Positions 33,385 to 44,439 are shown, numbered from the stretch's first letter. The stretch is 64,000 bases of DNA from Taenia hydatigena (GCA_036345935.2 JADWOT020000001.1:29084487-29148486), one strand, 5' to 3'. Translations and numbers: made by a program. Notes: generated by a model not told the origin, from the sequence alone.

Positions 33385-33650
33385 TTTACTAAGCGCAGCT
33401 TTCTCGTCCGGTTGAAGTCCACTGACAATACGGAGAGCAGAAATGTCTAACCGCTATAAATTTCCACGGAAGCCAGCTCTCGCCCAGAATAAATTTGAGC
33501 ATCTGAACCCATATATCTCGGCTGATTTCATGCACTGACCAAGCGTTCCAATCGCTCACAAAGCATGTATTCCTCCACTGATTCATCCATCCATCCATTC
33601 GCATGTTACTTGTGTTTCCCAGACTCATGCGAGGCCTTGTAAACTCTGCC
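33385..33650 (-). pseudogene. Family D coding-like fragment, copy 1
   Basis: On the minus strand a frame contains VQMLKFILGESWLPWKFIAV and RHFCSPYCQW. DNA alignment to 46985-47230 (plus) is good (TTATTCTGGGCGAGA versus TTCACTCTGGGCGAGA; GGTTAGACATTTCTGCTCT versus GCTAAACATTTCTACTCTT). The coding frame is partly shifted here compared with the best copy. Remnant. Confidence 0.35.
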
Positions 33651-34439
33651 ACACTTAAAAACCAATTTGTAACAGGGAATTAGTAAGATTCGTTAAATGA
33701 GTGAGCGGTCGAAGGCGTGTGCGTAAAGAGCATTGGAAGCCTACGGTGCCCTGGAGGATGTGCAAAACTTGCGACATTAGTTGCAGCGATGGAAGGGGAG
33801 AAAAGCGGCTCACATCTCCACTGCTGACATTCTCGTGTTGTGTCTGCGTGCCTAAACAATGTTTAAACGATCGCCGTTTACGCGTCATAAATAAAAGCCT
33901 TTGTGTAACAAATTAGACAGTTTGCTCTGAGCAACAGGTGACGTCCCTCCCTAGAGAGTGATTTTGCAATGCGTGAGTTGACTGTGATGCCAGCTAGGCA
34001 TCTGACTAGCCCGCTACTATGTGGAGCATTAGTTCGACACCTCAAGGTTGAGAATGGCTGTCCATTGACCCTCTAGAATCGCCTTTCATACTGACCAATT
34101 AACAGAATGGTCTGGACTGCTTCATGGCCAGTGGTCAATTCCACTGCATGGCCTATGTCTTGCTGCAATCAGCAAGCGTAACATATTTCCTTTCATGCCA
34201 ACTGGCATCTTTTCCATTGTCGTATTAATGCGCAGAATTCGTTTTAGTGGTTGTTTCCTACTAATAGCAAAATTGAGTTAGTTTCCCAAACTGTCGCTAA
34301 CCTGTGTTCAAGCTGCTCGGCCAAAGGAAGCAACGACTAAGAAGGAAGGGATTGACGCCAAATTTACTGCAGTGTGTCCCAACGTCGACCACTTAAATCT
34401 ACTTTTAACCAAATAAACTAAAAGTGCAACAATAAACAT

Positions 34440-34702
34440 CAATTTCGGTTTTTAATATTATGCACAGCCCCCTAGTCGAAGTGAAATCCGCCGACAGCAC
34501 AAAGAATAGAAAGGTCTAACGAATATTCACATTCTGCATGTCTGTCTACCACAAAATTTGGGTCTAGCTGAATGGACGCACTCAGCTTTCGGAGCAGCCA
34601 TTTCTCGTCCAGAGTGACCAAGTAGAAGGAACAAAGCGACCCCGTCGTTTCACCGAAACAATCGGTGGCTGGAGAATCGAAATCTCGTACTGTCTCCTGC
34701 AT
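34440..34702 (-). pseudogene. Family D coding-like fragment, copy 2
   Basis: The minus frame reads LLRKLSASIQLDPNFVVDRH, AECEYSLDLSILCAVGGF, in frame with the copy at 46975-47223 (KLSASIQLDPNSVVDGRAEC, FLLNISTLRAVGGF). The upstream part (QETVRDFDSPATDCFGE) is not shared. The strong frame match between copies on opposite strands 12 kb apart points to a protein-coding origin. No domain recognised. Confidence 0.45.
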
Positions 34703-34830
34703 CGCCCGACTTGAGAGGTAGGCCTATTCAAATAAATTGTTGCATAATTTTGTCAGCAATCAACACCTTTAGCAAAGACCTTGGACCTTGCCTCACTTTA
34801 TTTTATTTACACCCTTGTTCACGTTGTTCC

Positions 34831-36815
34831 AGGTTTGACTGACAGCAAGATCAAATCACCACATGCATTAACTGAGGGCAAGAATCTGCTTTTACGTTGG
34901 GAATCCCTTGGACTGTTCCCTTGTCGTGCGAGAGATAATTGGATCCACTTCCATCCCACCTGCCGAGTTGCCAAAATTTATTTTGGGTTAGTTGGCATCA
35001 AATTCCATTTCACTCTACTTTAGCAGTTGTAAAGTCGCTTCTATAGCCTTCTGGCGGCATGTTGGCACTTTACTTAGCAAAAGGATAATGCCCGATCAAA
35101 GCTGTTGGTTAGTTGATGGGCCATTCAGTCATTCTACAGCTTGGACAATAACTATTCAAGTTCAAGTCTAGCTGACTCATTAGGTAGCAGATTGTGGAGG
35201 GTCGAAGGTACCTAGTAAGCAGCCAATAAGGTAGGCGATAAGCTATTCATTAACCAGACCGCAAAGTAGTCGATTAACTGGGAGCCACAGTCGCATCAAA
35301 TCGTCGTATCATCTTGAACATGACCAACCATTCGGACTGTTGGTCAAATCACTCGTCCTAGAAATCAAAGACATGTTAGCATAGTTGCTGATACCTTACC
35401 GTGTCAAGGGGTTCGCCCCATCGGGGATTTCAATTGGCCGGATAGCTGCTTGGTAATGTGAATGAGTCAGATGGCAAGTCATTCAATATCACTGAATTTG
35501 GTCGAAAACAGGTTTTCGTTACAAAGAGCCTATGCAAACAAAAAACGTTTCAAAATCTTCGGTTGAGTTCTAACCCATGCTCGATTGCCTCCACACATCC
35601 CAATTGCGAACTGCTTTTTCGGTCTCCTAGGCATACACATCCACAAACTCTGAGCCAACCAACTGCAAGGATTCGTCTCGTTATTAAATTCTTCGTCATC
35701 CTTACCACGCTATCACATTCATTGTGCTATCAACGATAGGGAATGACTCCTACAAACCTATCCACCCACTATGACGCCATTTCCTTAAAAGAAGTAGATC
35801 AATGCAGGTAAGTGTCATCCACTTTCATTGGTAACATCGTAAGTAGAGAAGGATGATGAGGACTAACCGCTGCGTCATTCATCAATTGAGACGGTTCTCT
35901 AACCACTCCGTCATATCGGTACACTTACGGTACACCAAGACTAGGTGAGAGGCATTCCGCGAAAATGCATATCGCTACGGAATCGTTGTCATCTGCCCTC
36001 GAGAAAGAAGGGTACTCACTAATCCAGCATAACCCTCATCACTCTGCTCCATTCATTGCAGCACCTATGAAGAGCGCTCGCTGCCTGCGCTCACTGAATT
36101 ATTCGGGTTGCTCGATAGCTACCGATCTGGCCATTAAGTAGGCTGTGGACCGGAGCAATTTGCAGTGCAGAGGATAGCGTTGTTGGAATTTCCGTGGAAC
36201 ACAACTTCTCCTTCGGCTTCAATCCGATTCCATGAAAGCTTTGAATGCTGGAGGCAATCGCATGCTCCACTCGGCATTACTTTCTCTACTTGATGGATTG
36301 CTGGCTAACTTGAGACGTAGCCACTCTTACCCTCACCAGCCATTGTGACCCATTAGACATGCCAAATGGATATGCCACAGTCATAGCTACTGCAGCAGAG
36401 ATGACAGTTCTGCCTAAATTGGTCGACTTAACCTACGTTTTACGGATTTCAGTGGCATAGTAACACAGGCGTCTAACGGTTAATGTGGCCAAATGAGTGT
36501 CAAGCAGCAGATGACACACCTCTCAGACTGCTGCCAGAGAGAGAATTAAGTGTATTCATTTTGGATGATTTGCAAGCCAGTCGGTACAGGTGCAGTTTCG
36601 TTATGAGCAAAAGAAAACAAATACACACACACACACACTCGTATTTGAACGCTTTACCAAAGTCAACCACCGCACGACACGGTGAGGAGGCAGCAGAAAT
36701 GTCAATCAGACAAACATGCGGCCGCCTTAGAAAGGAGCGTCAGTTTCGGTCATACAGACACCGAATGAGTAATCACTGATAGATTATTCCAATGACCTTA
36801 TTAGCACAATCAAAA
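34831..36815 (+). repeat. Segmental direct repeat, copy 2, with extra blocks
   Basis: Counterpart of 29456-30680. Relative to copy 1 it carries about 170 extra bases at 35415-35590 and about 655 extra bases at 35632-36287. The second block contains a module A copy at 35935-36110. An (AC)n tract at 36623-36638 is longer than at the corresponding place in copy 1 (near 30441). Confidence 0.8.
35935..36110 (+). repeat. Module A copy inside the extra block
   Basis: GACTAGGTGAGAGGCATTCC, ACGGAATCGTTGTCATCTGC, CCCTCGAGAAAGAAGGGTAC, AGCATAACCCTCATCACTCT. Confidence 0.55.
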
Positions 36816-36834
36816 ATTGCCATGCAATTCATGT

Positions 36835-37165
36835 CCTACTTTGAATAAAACTAAGCATTATGGGCATATCTCTCCATTTTTAAATTAACTTTCTTTATAC
36901 GTGTTACACCATTAGCTATTTAAATGAAACTGAACAAGGGATAGTAAAATTGTGTTGGGTATCTGAAGGGAAACGTTATCGTCATTCTCCGTGGTACTCG
37001 TGGCTAGAGAGCTGTCACTGAAATGAACCAAGTGTGGAGCGTTCGGGATCCAGGTCAACCACCAATTATCGTTGTTATTGAGACGTGGCAGATGTGTTAC
37101 AGTGCACGAGGGTCCACTCGTGCTCCTCAATGCATCCGAAGAACAAGAATATTGCTCTGCGTCTC
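36835..37165 (+). repeat. Family C dispersed repeat, copy 3
   Basis: Same signature and end point as the other two copies (GTGGTACTCGTGGCTAGAGA, AGTGCACGAGGGTCCACTCG, GAAGAACAAGAATATTGC). It directly follows segmental copy 2. Confidence 0.65.
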
Positions 37166-37214
37166 GAAATCATGTGCTACGACAAGAATGAACCAAACAA
37201 GGTCTTTGAGATAC

Positions 37215-37491
37215 CTAACAACCACTAAGTAGCAAAAGTATCGTAAGCCATTTGTTTTCCGACTCAGGTCTGATTGATTTTAACTCAAAGCTACAGTCGC
37301 AAATCGCATGGTTCCAGTATACATCACGAGACTGATCCCTTGGATGGTCCAGATCCCTCTCGAACAACACCTCTTTAGCGACAGCCAGTGCGGTGACCAT
37401 TGAGTCGCCTTCCACTGCAATATATTCTTCAGACAACGCGAATGCCACAGTATCGCAGAATGGCAGCCCATTCTCCCGATCTTGTATTGCC
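37215..37491 (-). CDS. Family L coding exon, best copy
   Basis: On the minus strand GGATTTTTTAG provides a strong acceptor at 37492. The exon then reads AIQDRENGLPFCDTVAFALS, EEYIAVEGDSMVTALAVAKE, VLFERDLDHPRDQSRDVYW and reaches TAG at 37215-37217 after KWLTILLLLSGC. Two diverged copies share the frame: 41560-41728 (MSEGHFVLEAGAMITVLAAT, EGVLF) and 49803-49920 (LDLAKEVLLDGRNLSQLTLS). It is therefore a gene-derived exon, and this copy is intact. The SEE-I-VEG-GxMVTALA-AK pattern faintly recalls the alanine-rich end of PLP-dependent dehydratases, but I would not assign a function. Confidence 0.5.
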
Positions 37492-38111
37492 CTAAAAAAT
37501 CCTTATTAATTCATTCGCCTACATAGTTACTCAATTCTTTAAAATCAAAACATATGCTCTTATTTGTTCCATTCAGTGGAGTGTCACTACTTCCTTTACC
37601 TCCCTGTGGTGAGTGCCATGATGTGAAGGCTACAATAATGAGTGCTGTAGCTGCTGATCAGCGGATTACATTAAACACACAAATTTCATGCTTGAATGAA
37701 AATAAATAAAGCTTGACGACGTAGCAGCTCTACACTCTCACACTTATAAACTCGACACTGCAGGCTCTTCCTGCCTCCTTTTTTTTCTCTCCCACCTCCT
37801 CCTTAGCCTCCTTATCCAGTTTCTACTACTGCTTGCAAACCGGCACGTCTTCTTCTCGTCGGCTCCCTCATTTTTACCTTCGCCGCAGTAATACACTGCT
37901 AAACTTTTGCATCCTGTCTTTGTTTACTGTAACCATCTGTTGCTCAAGTCTCTCATTGCTTGGGTTGCTCACAAAGCCTCACATCTCCCAAACTTCTACG
38001 CGTAGAATGCTCCAGTGATTGGACGCGGTCGTGTACGCGCGTGAATCTCAAGTCGTCATCTTTACTGCTGCGCAAGTCGATGAGTGACTGAGCAGTGGAA
38101 CGATCCACCTG

Positions 38112-38336
38112 ATGGGGCTCATTTACACACTGCCACACTGCCTGCGTTCTCTGAGATGCATAAACAGACCAGTAGTTCGATTAGTTGGTGGTGTTTACAA
38201 CGATCTAATAGTTGAAAGAGACTTTGACCCCAAGTTGATCATCTACTTAGCACGCTGGTTCACTACCTGCATTTCTTGGCTATCCACAGGTGCATTAGAC
38301 GCCCAACAATCTACTAGCCAGTCAGTCTGGATGTGA
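38112..38336 (+). pseudogene. Module M, diverged coding-like copy
   Basis: The frame includes CINRPVVRLVGGVYNDLIVE, RDFDPKLIIYLARWFTTCIS and ends at TGA 38334-38336. It aligns with CRSVVQLAGRVDNKLTVGRD at 5830-6012 (minus). Present again at 40072-40296 with one amino-acid change in the module, as part of the tandem duplication. The longer open part here suggests the original protein extended beyond the short piece in the inverted-repeat core. Unknown function. Confidence 0.35.
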
Positions 38337-39116
38337 CTACTTTGTAGGCAGAAGTGGGTTCGCTGCTCTCATGTCAATGGATCTAATTTCCAGTGGAGTG
38401 GCATTGCTACCATGAAACATCATTGGCGTCTCCGGCTACAATGACAGTGAAGGCAATGATGATTAGGGACACTAAAGCGGAGAGGTTGCAGCTCTGTCTG
38501 GATCAGATTCGCCACCAAAGAGGCGACGAGTAGCGTTGAGGTTGTGCCTGCTGCAATGCCCTTGTTGCATTAATTGCTATTGCTGCTGCGAGGAGGATCC
38601 GTGGGTGCTTTGCCAACGGCGCTGCCCAATCACGGCTGTGGAATGACTGGATGGTTGGCTGGCTGGCAGGCTGCTTGGGAACCCAACAAACCCAACTTTG
38701 ACTGCAAAGTAATCACACTTAGGAACATGTTACTTTACTCACTGCAACACTCACGCAAATGGGCGTCATGAAAAGCACCTCTTTGGATAAGTCATCGACG
38801 CGTGGAAACGCCACAGCCTCGCATTTCTTCCCTCGCTACTGCCACCCTCGACAACGATGGAAGTCGATGACAGCCTGATGAGCCTGTGAAGACATTGTGG
38901 TTGCGGTGGTTGAGTGTCGGTCAACAATACCGCCTACCACCATTTCCCATCTTAAGAGGATGACTATTTCTAAGTTCAAAGTTTGTGTAAGGTGCGAAGT
39001 TTTTAATTAAAGTTCACCTTCAGAGTCACTTACTGATGCCTCCACACTTATTGCATAGGGCATAATAAAAATCTATTCTTCTTAATTTTTCTTTAACAAA
39101 TTAGGCCTCACCAGCC

Positions 39117-39302
39117 TTATTCTTGCCAAACTAAAATGTCCCACTGTCTACCATGGGCTAGTACGTCCGACTGCGCCCCAAGATGAACTACAAGCCTAAA
39201 TGTTTGTCTTCGTCCCTCACCGGACTTAAGAGGCGTACCTGACTGTCCATGGGGCAGTGCAATTACAGTCAACTCGCACAGCCGTAGTCTATTCCGTCTC
39301 AT
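39117..39302 (-). pseudogene. Family H coding-like fragment
   Basis: The minus frame reads LRLCELTVIALPHGQSGTPL, KSGEGRRQTFRLVVHLGAQS, DVLAHGRQWDILVWQE. The same frame is kept at 41758-41994 (plus: RELAVIALVE, SLKAGERRWQTFILLVNF, VVAHG) and partly at 52040-52200 (minus: GGRRIFRLVVHLEAGSNVLA). Three diverged copies sharing frame implies coding ancestry. The tandem duplicate at 41066-41251 is identical. Confidence 0.45.
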
Positions 39303-39492
39303 TGCTCATTACTGTGCTCAGAACTGCCTGCTGATCACTTCCTAAACTTATTCCATCACTTCTGATTATCTTTTTTTAGAATTGCAGTACTAGTATTGCC
39401 TATTTTCTGCCTCACTGTCGCCGCACACGCTTGATTGACAAATGATTAACCAGACTTGTAAACAAACATTCCCCTTCCCACAAATAGCTGAN

Positions 39493-41440
39493 CAATTCTT
39501 TAAAATCAAAACATATGCTCTTATTTGTTCCATTCAGTGGAGTGTCACTACTTCCTTTACCTCCCTGTGGTGAGTGCCATGATGTGAAGGCTACAATAAT
39601 GAGTGCTGTAGCTGCTGATCAGCGGATTACATTAAACACACAAATTTCATGCTAGAATGAAAATAAATAAAGCTTGACGACGTAGCAGCTCTACACTCTC
39701 ACACTTATAAACTCGACACTGCAGGCTCTTCCTGCCTCCTTTTTTTCTCTCCCACCTCCTTCTTAGCCTCCTTATCCAATTTCTACTACTGCTTGCAAAC
39801 CGGCACGTCTTCTTCTCGTCGGCTCCCTCATTTTTACCTTCACCGCAGTAATACACTGCTAAACTTTTGCATCCTGTCTTTGTTTACTGTAACCATCTGT
39901 TGCTCAAGTCTCTCATTGCTTGGGTTGCTCACAAAGCCTCACATCTCCCAAACTCCTACGCGTAGAATGCTCCGGTGATTGGACGCGGTCGTGTACGCGC
40001 GTGAATCTCAAGTCGTCATCTTTACTGCTGCGCAAGTCGATGAGTGACTGAGCAGTGGAACGATCCACCTGATGGGGCTCATTTACACACTGCCACACTG
40101 CCTGTGTTCTCTGAGATGCATAAACAGACAAGTAGTTCGATTAGTTGGTGGTGTTTACAACGATCTAATAGTTGAAAGAGACTTTGACCCCAAGTTGATC
40201 ATCTACTTAGCACGCTGGTTCACTACCTGCATTTCTTGGCTATCCACAGGTGCATTAGACGCCCAACAATCTACTAGCCAGTCAGTCTGGATGTGACTAC
40301 TTTGTAGGCAGAAGTGGGTTCGCTGCTCTCATGTCAATGGATCTAATTTCCAGTGGAGTGGCATTGCTACCATGAAACATCATTGGCGTCTCCGGCTACA
40401 ATGACAGTGAAGGCAATGATGATTAGGGACACTAAAGCGGAGAGGTTGCAGCTCTGTCTGGATCAGATTCGCCACCAAAGAGGCGACGAGTAGCGCCTGC
40501 TGCAATGCCCTTGTTGCATTAATTGCTATTGCTGCTGCGAGGAGGATCCGTGGGTGCTTTGCCAACGGCGCTGCCCAATCACGGCTGTGGAATGACTGGA
40601 TGGTTGGCTGGCTGGCAGGCTGCTTGGGAACCCAACAAACCCAACTTTGACTGCAAAGTAATCACACTTAGGAACATGTTACTTTACTCACTGCAACACT
40701 CACGCAAATGGGCGTCATGAAAAGCACCTCTTTGGATAAGTCATCGACGCGTGGAAACGCCACAGCCTCGCATTTCTTCCCTCGCTACTGCCACCCTCGA
40801 CAACGATGGAAGTCGATGACAGCCTGATGAGCCTGTGAAGACATTGTGGTTGCGGTGGTTGAGTGTCGGTCAACAATACCGCCTACCACCATTTCCCATC
40901 TTAAGAGGATGACTATTTCTAAGTTCAAAGTTTGTGTAAGGTGCGAACTTTTTAATTAAAGTTCACCTTCAGAGTCACTTACTGATGCCTCCACACTTAT
41001 TGCATAGGGCATAATAAAAATCTATTCTTCTTAATTTTTCTTTAACAAATTAGGCCTCACCAGCCTTATTCTTGCCAAACTAAAATGTCCCACTGTCTAC
41101 CATGGGCTAGTACGTCCGACTGCGCCCCAAGATGAACTACAAGCCTAAATGTTTGTCTTCGTCCCTCACCGGACTTAAGAGGCGTACCTGACTGTCCATG
41201 GGGCAGTGCAATTACAGTCAACTCGCACAGCCGTAGTCTATTCCGTCTCATTGCTCATTACTGTGCTCAGAACTGCCTGCTGATCACTTCCTAAACTTAT
41301 TCCATCACTTCTGATTATCTTTTTTTAGAATTGCAGTACTAGTATTGCCTATTTTCTGCCTCACTGTCGCCGCACACGCTTGATTGACAAATGATTAACC
41401 AGACTTGTAAACAAACATTCCCCTTCCCACAAATAGCTGA
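39493..41440 (+). repeat. Recent tandem duplication, copy 2
   Basis: See copy 1. A single ambiguous base (N at 39492) separates the copies. Both copies end in CCCACAAATAGCTGA; only copy 2 continues into unique sequence (TGCCTAATTGCC). Confidence 0.9.
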
Positions 41441-41559
41441 TGCCTAATTGCCCTACAGACATTTCAACAGCTGATAAGACATATACAAAACAAAACCTTA
41501 GTCATAAACCACAAGATTTTAGTTTGTGCAACTAATATGCATGCTTTTTGTATTCTTGT

Positions 41560-41728
41560 TAAACCGGCCCACTGGCTCACGAGGTCCAGTTACCCTCCAA
41601 ACAACACTCCTTCAGTGGCAGCCAGTACCGTGATCATTGCACCTGCTTCCAGTACAAAATGTCCTTCAGACATCGCGGATGCTAGAGTCTCAATGAATGT
41701 CAGCCGAATGTTTACTTCATCGTCATGA
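41560..41728 (-). pseudogene. Family L fragment, copy 2
   Basis: The minus frame reads VNIRLTFIETLASAMSEGHF, VLEAGAMITVLAATEGVLF, GG and TAA. It aligns with VAFALSEEYIAVEGDSMVTA at 37215-37491. The premature TAA after VLFGG and the lack of a clean acceptor point to a remnant. Its neighbour on the plus strand, 30 bases away, is family H, the same two families that lie on the minus strand at 37.2-39.3 kb. Confidence 0.45.
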
Positions 41729-41757
41729 GGTGTGATTAGTGGGTCCTCTTTAATATT

Positions 41758-41994
41758 TTGCGCGAGTTGGCCGTAATTGCATTGGTAGAGTGGGATTTGT
41801 CACTCCTCTATGGACAGCCTTGCGCGTCCCTTAAGGCAGGTGAGAGACGATGGCAAACGTTCATCCTTCTAGTTAATTTTAAGTCAAGTTTGTACGTAGT
41901 AGCTCATGGTGTAATGTTTAAAGTTGACGTAGACGAGTACCACTTCTATGTATGTTTGCTTGAGTTGTCGGACATGAACAAGACCTCTTACTAG
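41758..41994 (+). pseudogene. Family H frame, longest copy
   Basis: A 78-codon plus frame: RELAVIALVEWDLSLLYGQP, SLKAGERRWQTFILLVNFKS, SLYVVAHGVMFKVDVDEYHF, then YVCLLELSDMNKTSY and TAG. It extends past the shared part, and the mixture of hydrophobic and acidic residues at the end is like ordinary protein. The first codon is GCG/CGC context without ATG, so it would need an upstream exon. It could be a live terminal exon. Confidence 0.35.
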
Positions 41995-42006
41995 CATGCT
42001 CATCAA

Positions 42007-42201
42007 TTAGTCAGTTCGCTCGTTCGCTTGCATGGGAAGGCAGGCGTGTGGGCGACTCGTGACTGAAGTAGCAAGACTGTGAAAAGCAGGGCGAGACAAG
42101 GCCGGGGTTCCCTTGCTGAGTTTGGTGCGCCTCATGTGACACACGTAGTGCCCCCTCCTTTGTAAAAAGAGGAAGAGTAGAGAGAGCAGCGCATCCAGCA
42201 C
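42007..42201 (-). pseudogene. Family G coding-like fragment, copy 1
   Basis: The minus frame contains LLFLFLQRRGHYVCHMRRTK, LSKGTPALSRPAFHSLAT. The plus frame at 51588-51950 has FSLLLKTENYVCHIKRIALS, KGHSVFGAVSFPQ at the same spacing. YVCH-x-[KR]R-xx-LSKG is the shared core. Function unknown. Confidence 0.4.
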
Positions 42202-42849
42202 TCAGACATTCCTCTCTTTAAGAAGCCTAGCCCTCATTCTCCTTCTTCACCTACTTACTCACTTCTCCGATCTTTGATGCACTAACAAGTCCCTATCATT
42301 TTATTCCCCCATGTAGTTGCTCAGTCAAATCGAGTTAAAACCTAAGCTCCCAGCTACCATCTGAGCACTCAATAGCACTTGCATTTAAAGCCCTCATGCT
42401 ACTCATCTTTACCTCCCTTGAGTACTCGTTAGTATTTATGCTCTGACCCATTCGGCTGTTCAATTACCTCACTAACCGACTATTTTAAATAAGAGGAGGA
42501 TAGGAGCAGCAACACAGCAGTAGACTCTCCTATGAGGCTAACACAAGAAACCAATTCATAGCGAATAGAATCATTATTTGATTATGTCGTCTTTGTACTA
42601 GGACTTGATGAGTCGAAAACCTCTTGTCGAATCGTGGCATCGCAACATAGTGCAGGGAAGGAAGGTAAGTGAAATGCAGAAGATTTGTCATGGCCCTTAA
42701 CCCCTGCTTTTGATACTGAGTTGGCATTTTGTCACCGAAGCCTTCGCCAACGTTGCCAACTAGGAAGCTGTTTCGGCACAGCGGCGCATTTGCACTGCAT
42801 GTGCTTGACGAAGTAGTCCTTCATGCTAGACGAGGGGCAGCCTATTCTC

Positions 42850-42992
42850 ACACTAGGGAGGGTATGCCGTCTTGTCTGGCTCGTTTTGCGTGGTTACATA
42901 TTCGTCTCACGTTCACCGTTAAAAAGCTTGAAAATGGTCTTCGGGTAGTTAGTATTGCCAACTTTCGTGTGGACATCGCCAATGCCAACTAA
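42850..42992 (+). pseudogene. Family P C-terminal fragment, copy 1
   Basis: The plus frame ends RLTFTVKKLENGLRVVSIAN, FRVDIANAN and TAA. The copy at 52432-52668 ends RIHPTSTLKEFSYSLGEVTA, ANFRVCITNSN and TAA at the homologous position. A module A start (GCTTGACGAAGTAGTCC) precedes this copy. Conserved frame plus a conserved stop position suggests a genuine C-terminus of an ancestral protein. Confidence 0.4.
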
Positions 42993-42999
42993 TTATTTC

Positions 43000-43150
43000 C
43001 ATTTTGCTTACAATCAGCTGTTGCTGCAACATTCATGGCTCCCTCGTTGACTTGCAGATCAGCAATTCAATTAGTTGTATGCATGTAGGTCAGCTGCTTG
43101 GCACACTGGTTCACTGAAAGTTCACCGGCTATCTCTTTTGGCTGTCCAGT
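43000..43150 (+). repeat. Module M copy (non-coding)
   Basis: GATCAGCAATTCAATTAGTT and GGCACACTGGTTCACTG match module M at 52690. The coding frame is broken by TAG. It follows family P exactly as in the 52.6 kb copy, so P and M are neighbours in the parental sequence. Confidence 0.45.
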
Positions 43151-43284
43151 GGAGTTGTCATGCTCTCACCAGCCTACTAAGCGACTAACCAACTAGCAGG
43201 ATTGTCACGCAGTTGATCAGGTATAGAGAGGAATCAAGCTCTACATCAGCTATGGCACTTGTTATTGAAGGACAAACTAGCTCA

Positions 43285-44145
43285 TCAACCAAGCAAACAA
43301 CTGATCAATAGGCTTAGTAAGACCTGTCCAATAGCAAAGTGAGGTGCTAGCAAAGTGTCAGGGCAATGTACAGGCATACAATTAGTACTGATTAGGACTG
43401 TTAATTTATTAATAGGCTGGTTGGTGTTTGCACAACTAGTGCAATAGCAAGAGAAGAGAAACTGCAGGGCGTTTGCTAAGGCTCCTTGCTTCTTTTTGAT
43501 TCCGAGTTGGCATTCTGAATAAATGGCCTGGAATCCTTCTGTCTGCCAAAAGTGTTCCATCAGGCTGTAGCTAGTACATAAAATGGTAGCCAACGGTGGC
43601 AGCCGTCAGTCGAGGTTTCCAAGCGATGAAGAAATAGCGCATGCACACCAACGCATCTCTTTCTCCGAATCGACGTCAAGTGAATCGTTCATAAGCTTAT
43701 CGTAATGCATCCAAGCCCTCAAAGACGAGCAGGTGTGAACGCACGCCTTGAGAGTGCTCGACACCTTACTGACCACAAGTCAAGTCATGGCACCAATTGA
43801 CTGGGATGCAAAATTTCGGTCTTGCACCTGGCTTTACGAGTGTGAGGGATAATTTCATCAATTTCCTACTTGTCGAGCGGCTGAGGTTCAGTTGAGGACA
43901 GTTTATGCAATGACAGGACAAATTACGATCAAAGGGTGAGCTGGAGGTAAAAGCGGAGAGCAAGCAAGTGGTGAATAAAAGTTGCACAACACTATTGCTC
44001 CAAAGCGTCAATGTGCATTGGAATCCTGTGCCTTGTTTGCTAACTGGAAGCAGTGGAGGGTGATGGGCACTAACTGGGCAAACAAACATTCCAAAAGGCC
44101 TCTCTGGAATACAGGCTAGTGATGCGACACGGCTGGTGATCTGCA
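43285..44145. other. No supported gene
   Basis: A minus frame of 126 codons (43766-44146) exists, but it has no second copy, no good splice sites and mixed composition. A weak match to 51080-51200 (CTGACCACAAGTCAAGTCATGGC versus CTGACCACAAGCCTAGTTACGGC; ACTGACC, TCTTGC, GGCT) shows that 43770-43870 is itself repeat sequence. Confidence 0.35.
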
Positions 44146-44149
44146 TCTA

Positions 44150-44345
44150 TTAGTAGACGATGTAGTGTGGTGGTTGATCTGGCCAATCTGATCAGTAGAG
44201 CTACGTGCGTGTATGCATCCGCCTCCTCGAAATATTGACAGCACCAGGCCTTCTCTTACGTCCCTCGTCCTCATCAAGCTACCTCGTTATTCAATGAACC
44301 AGCAATGGGCAAAGCCGTTTACCTGTACCCAAGCTACTCGTTCTG
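44150..44345 (+). repeat. Module R copy
   Basis: GTGGTGGTTGATCTGGCCAA, TGCATCCGCCTCC, CACCAGGCCTTCTCTTACGT, CTACCTCGTTATTCA, AGCTACTCGTTCTGCG. Followed by family D, as at 33.0-33.6 kb. Confidence 0.6.
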
Positions 44346-44439
44346 CGAAAGCGATGGCTAAGTCGGATGGGATGAGCGCCGGACCTATTGCAGCATGTTA
44401 GGAACTCGACCACGGATGGCTGCTAACAATCAAACAAAC

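Larger units (their letters stand above)
37532..39491 (+). repeat. Recent tandem duplication, copy 1
   Basis: Nearly identical to 39493-41440. I can see only scattered single-base changes (for example TGCTTGAATG versus TGCTAGAATG), one length change in a T run near 37780, and an 11-base deletion in copy 2 (near 38536/40496). Identity exceeds 98%. The content includes a hydrophobic frame at 37833-38018, module M at 38155-38336, a module R-like piece at 38520-38600 and family H at 39117-39302 (minus). Confidence 0.9.

Noticed and set aside
37833..38018. Hydrophobic 61-codon frame, also in the tandem copy
   Set aside because: Starts with TTG in a C/T-rich tract; hydrophobicity follows from pyrimidine composition.
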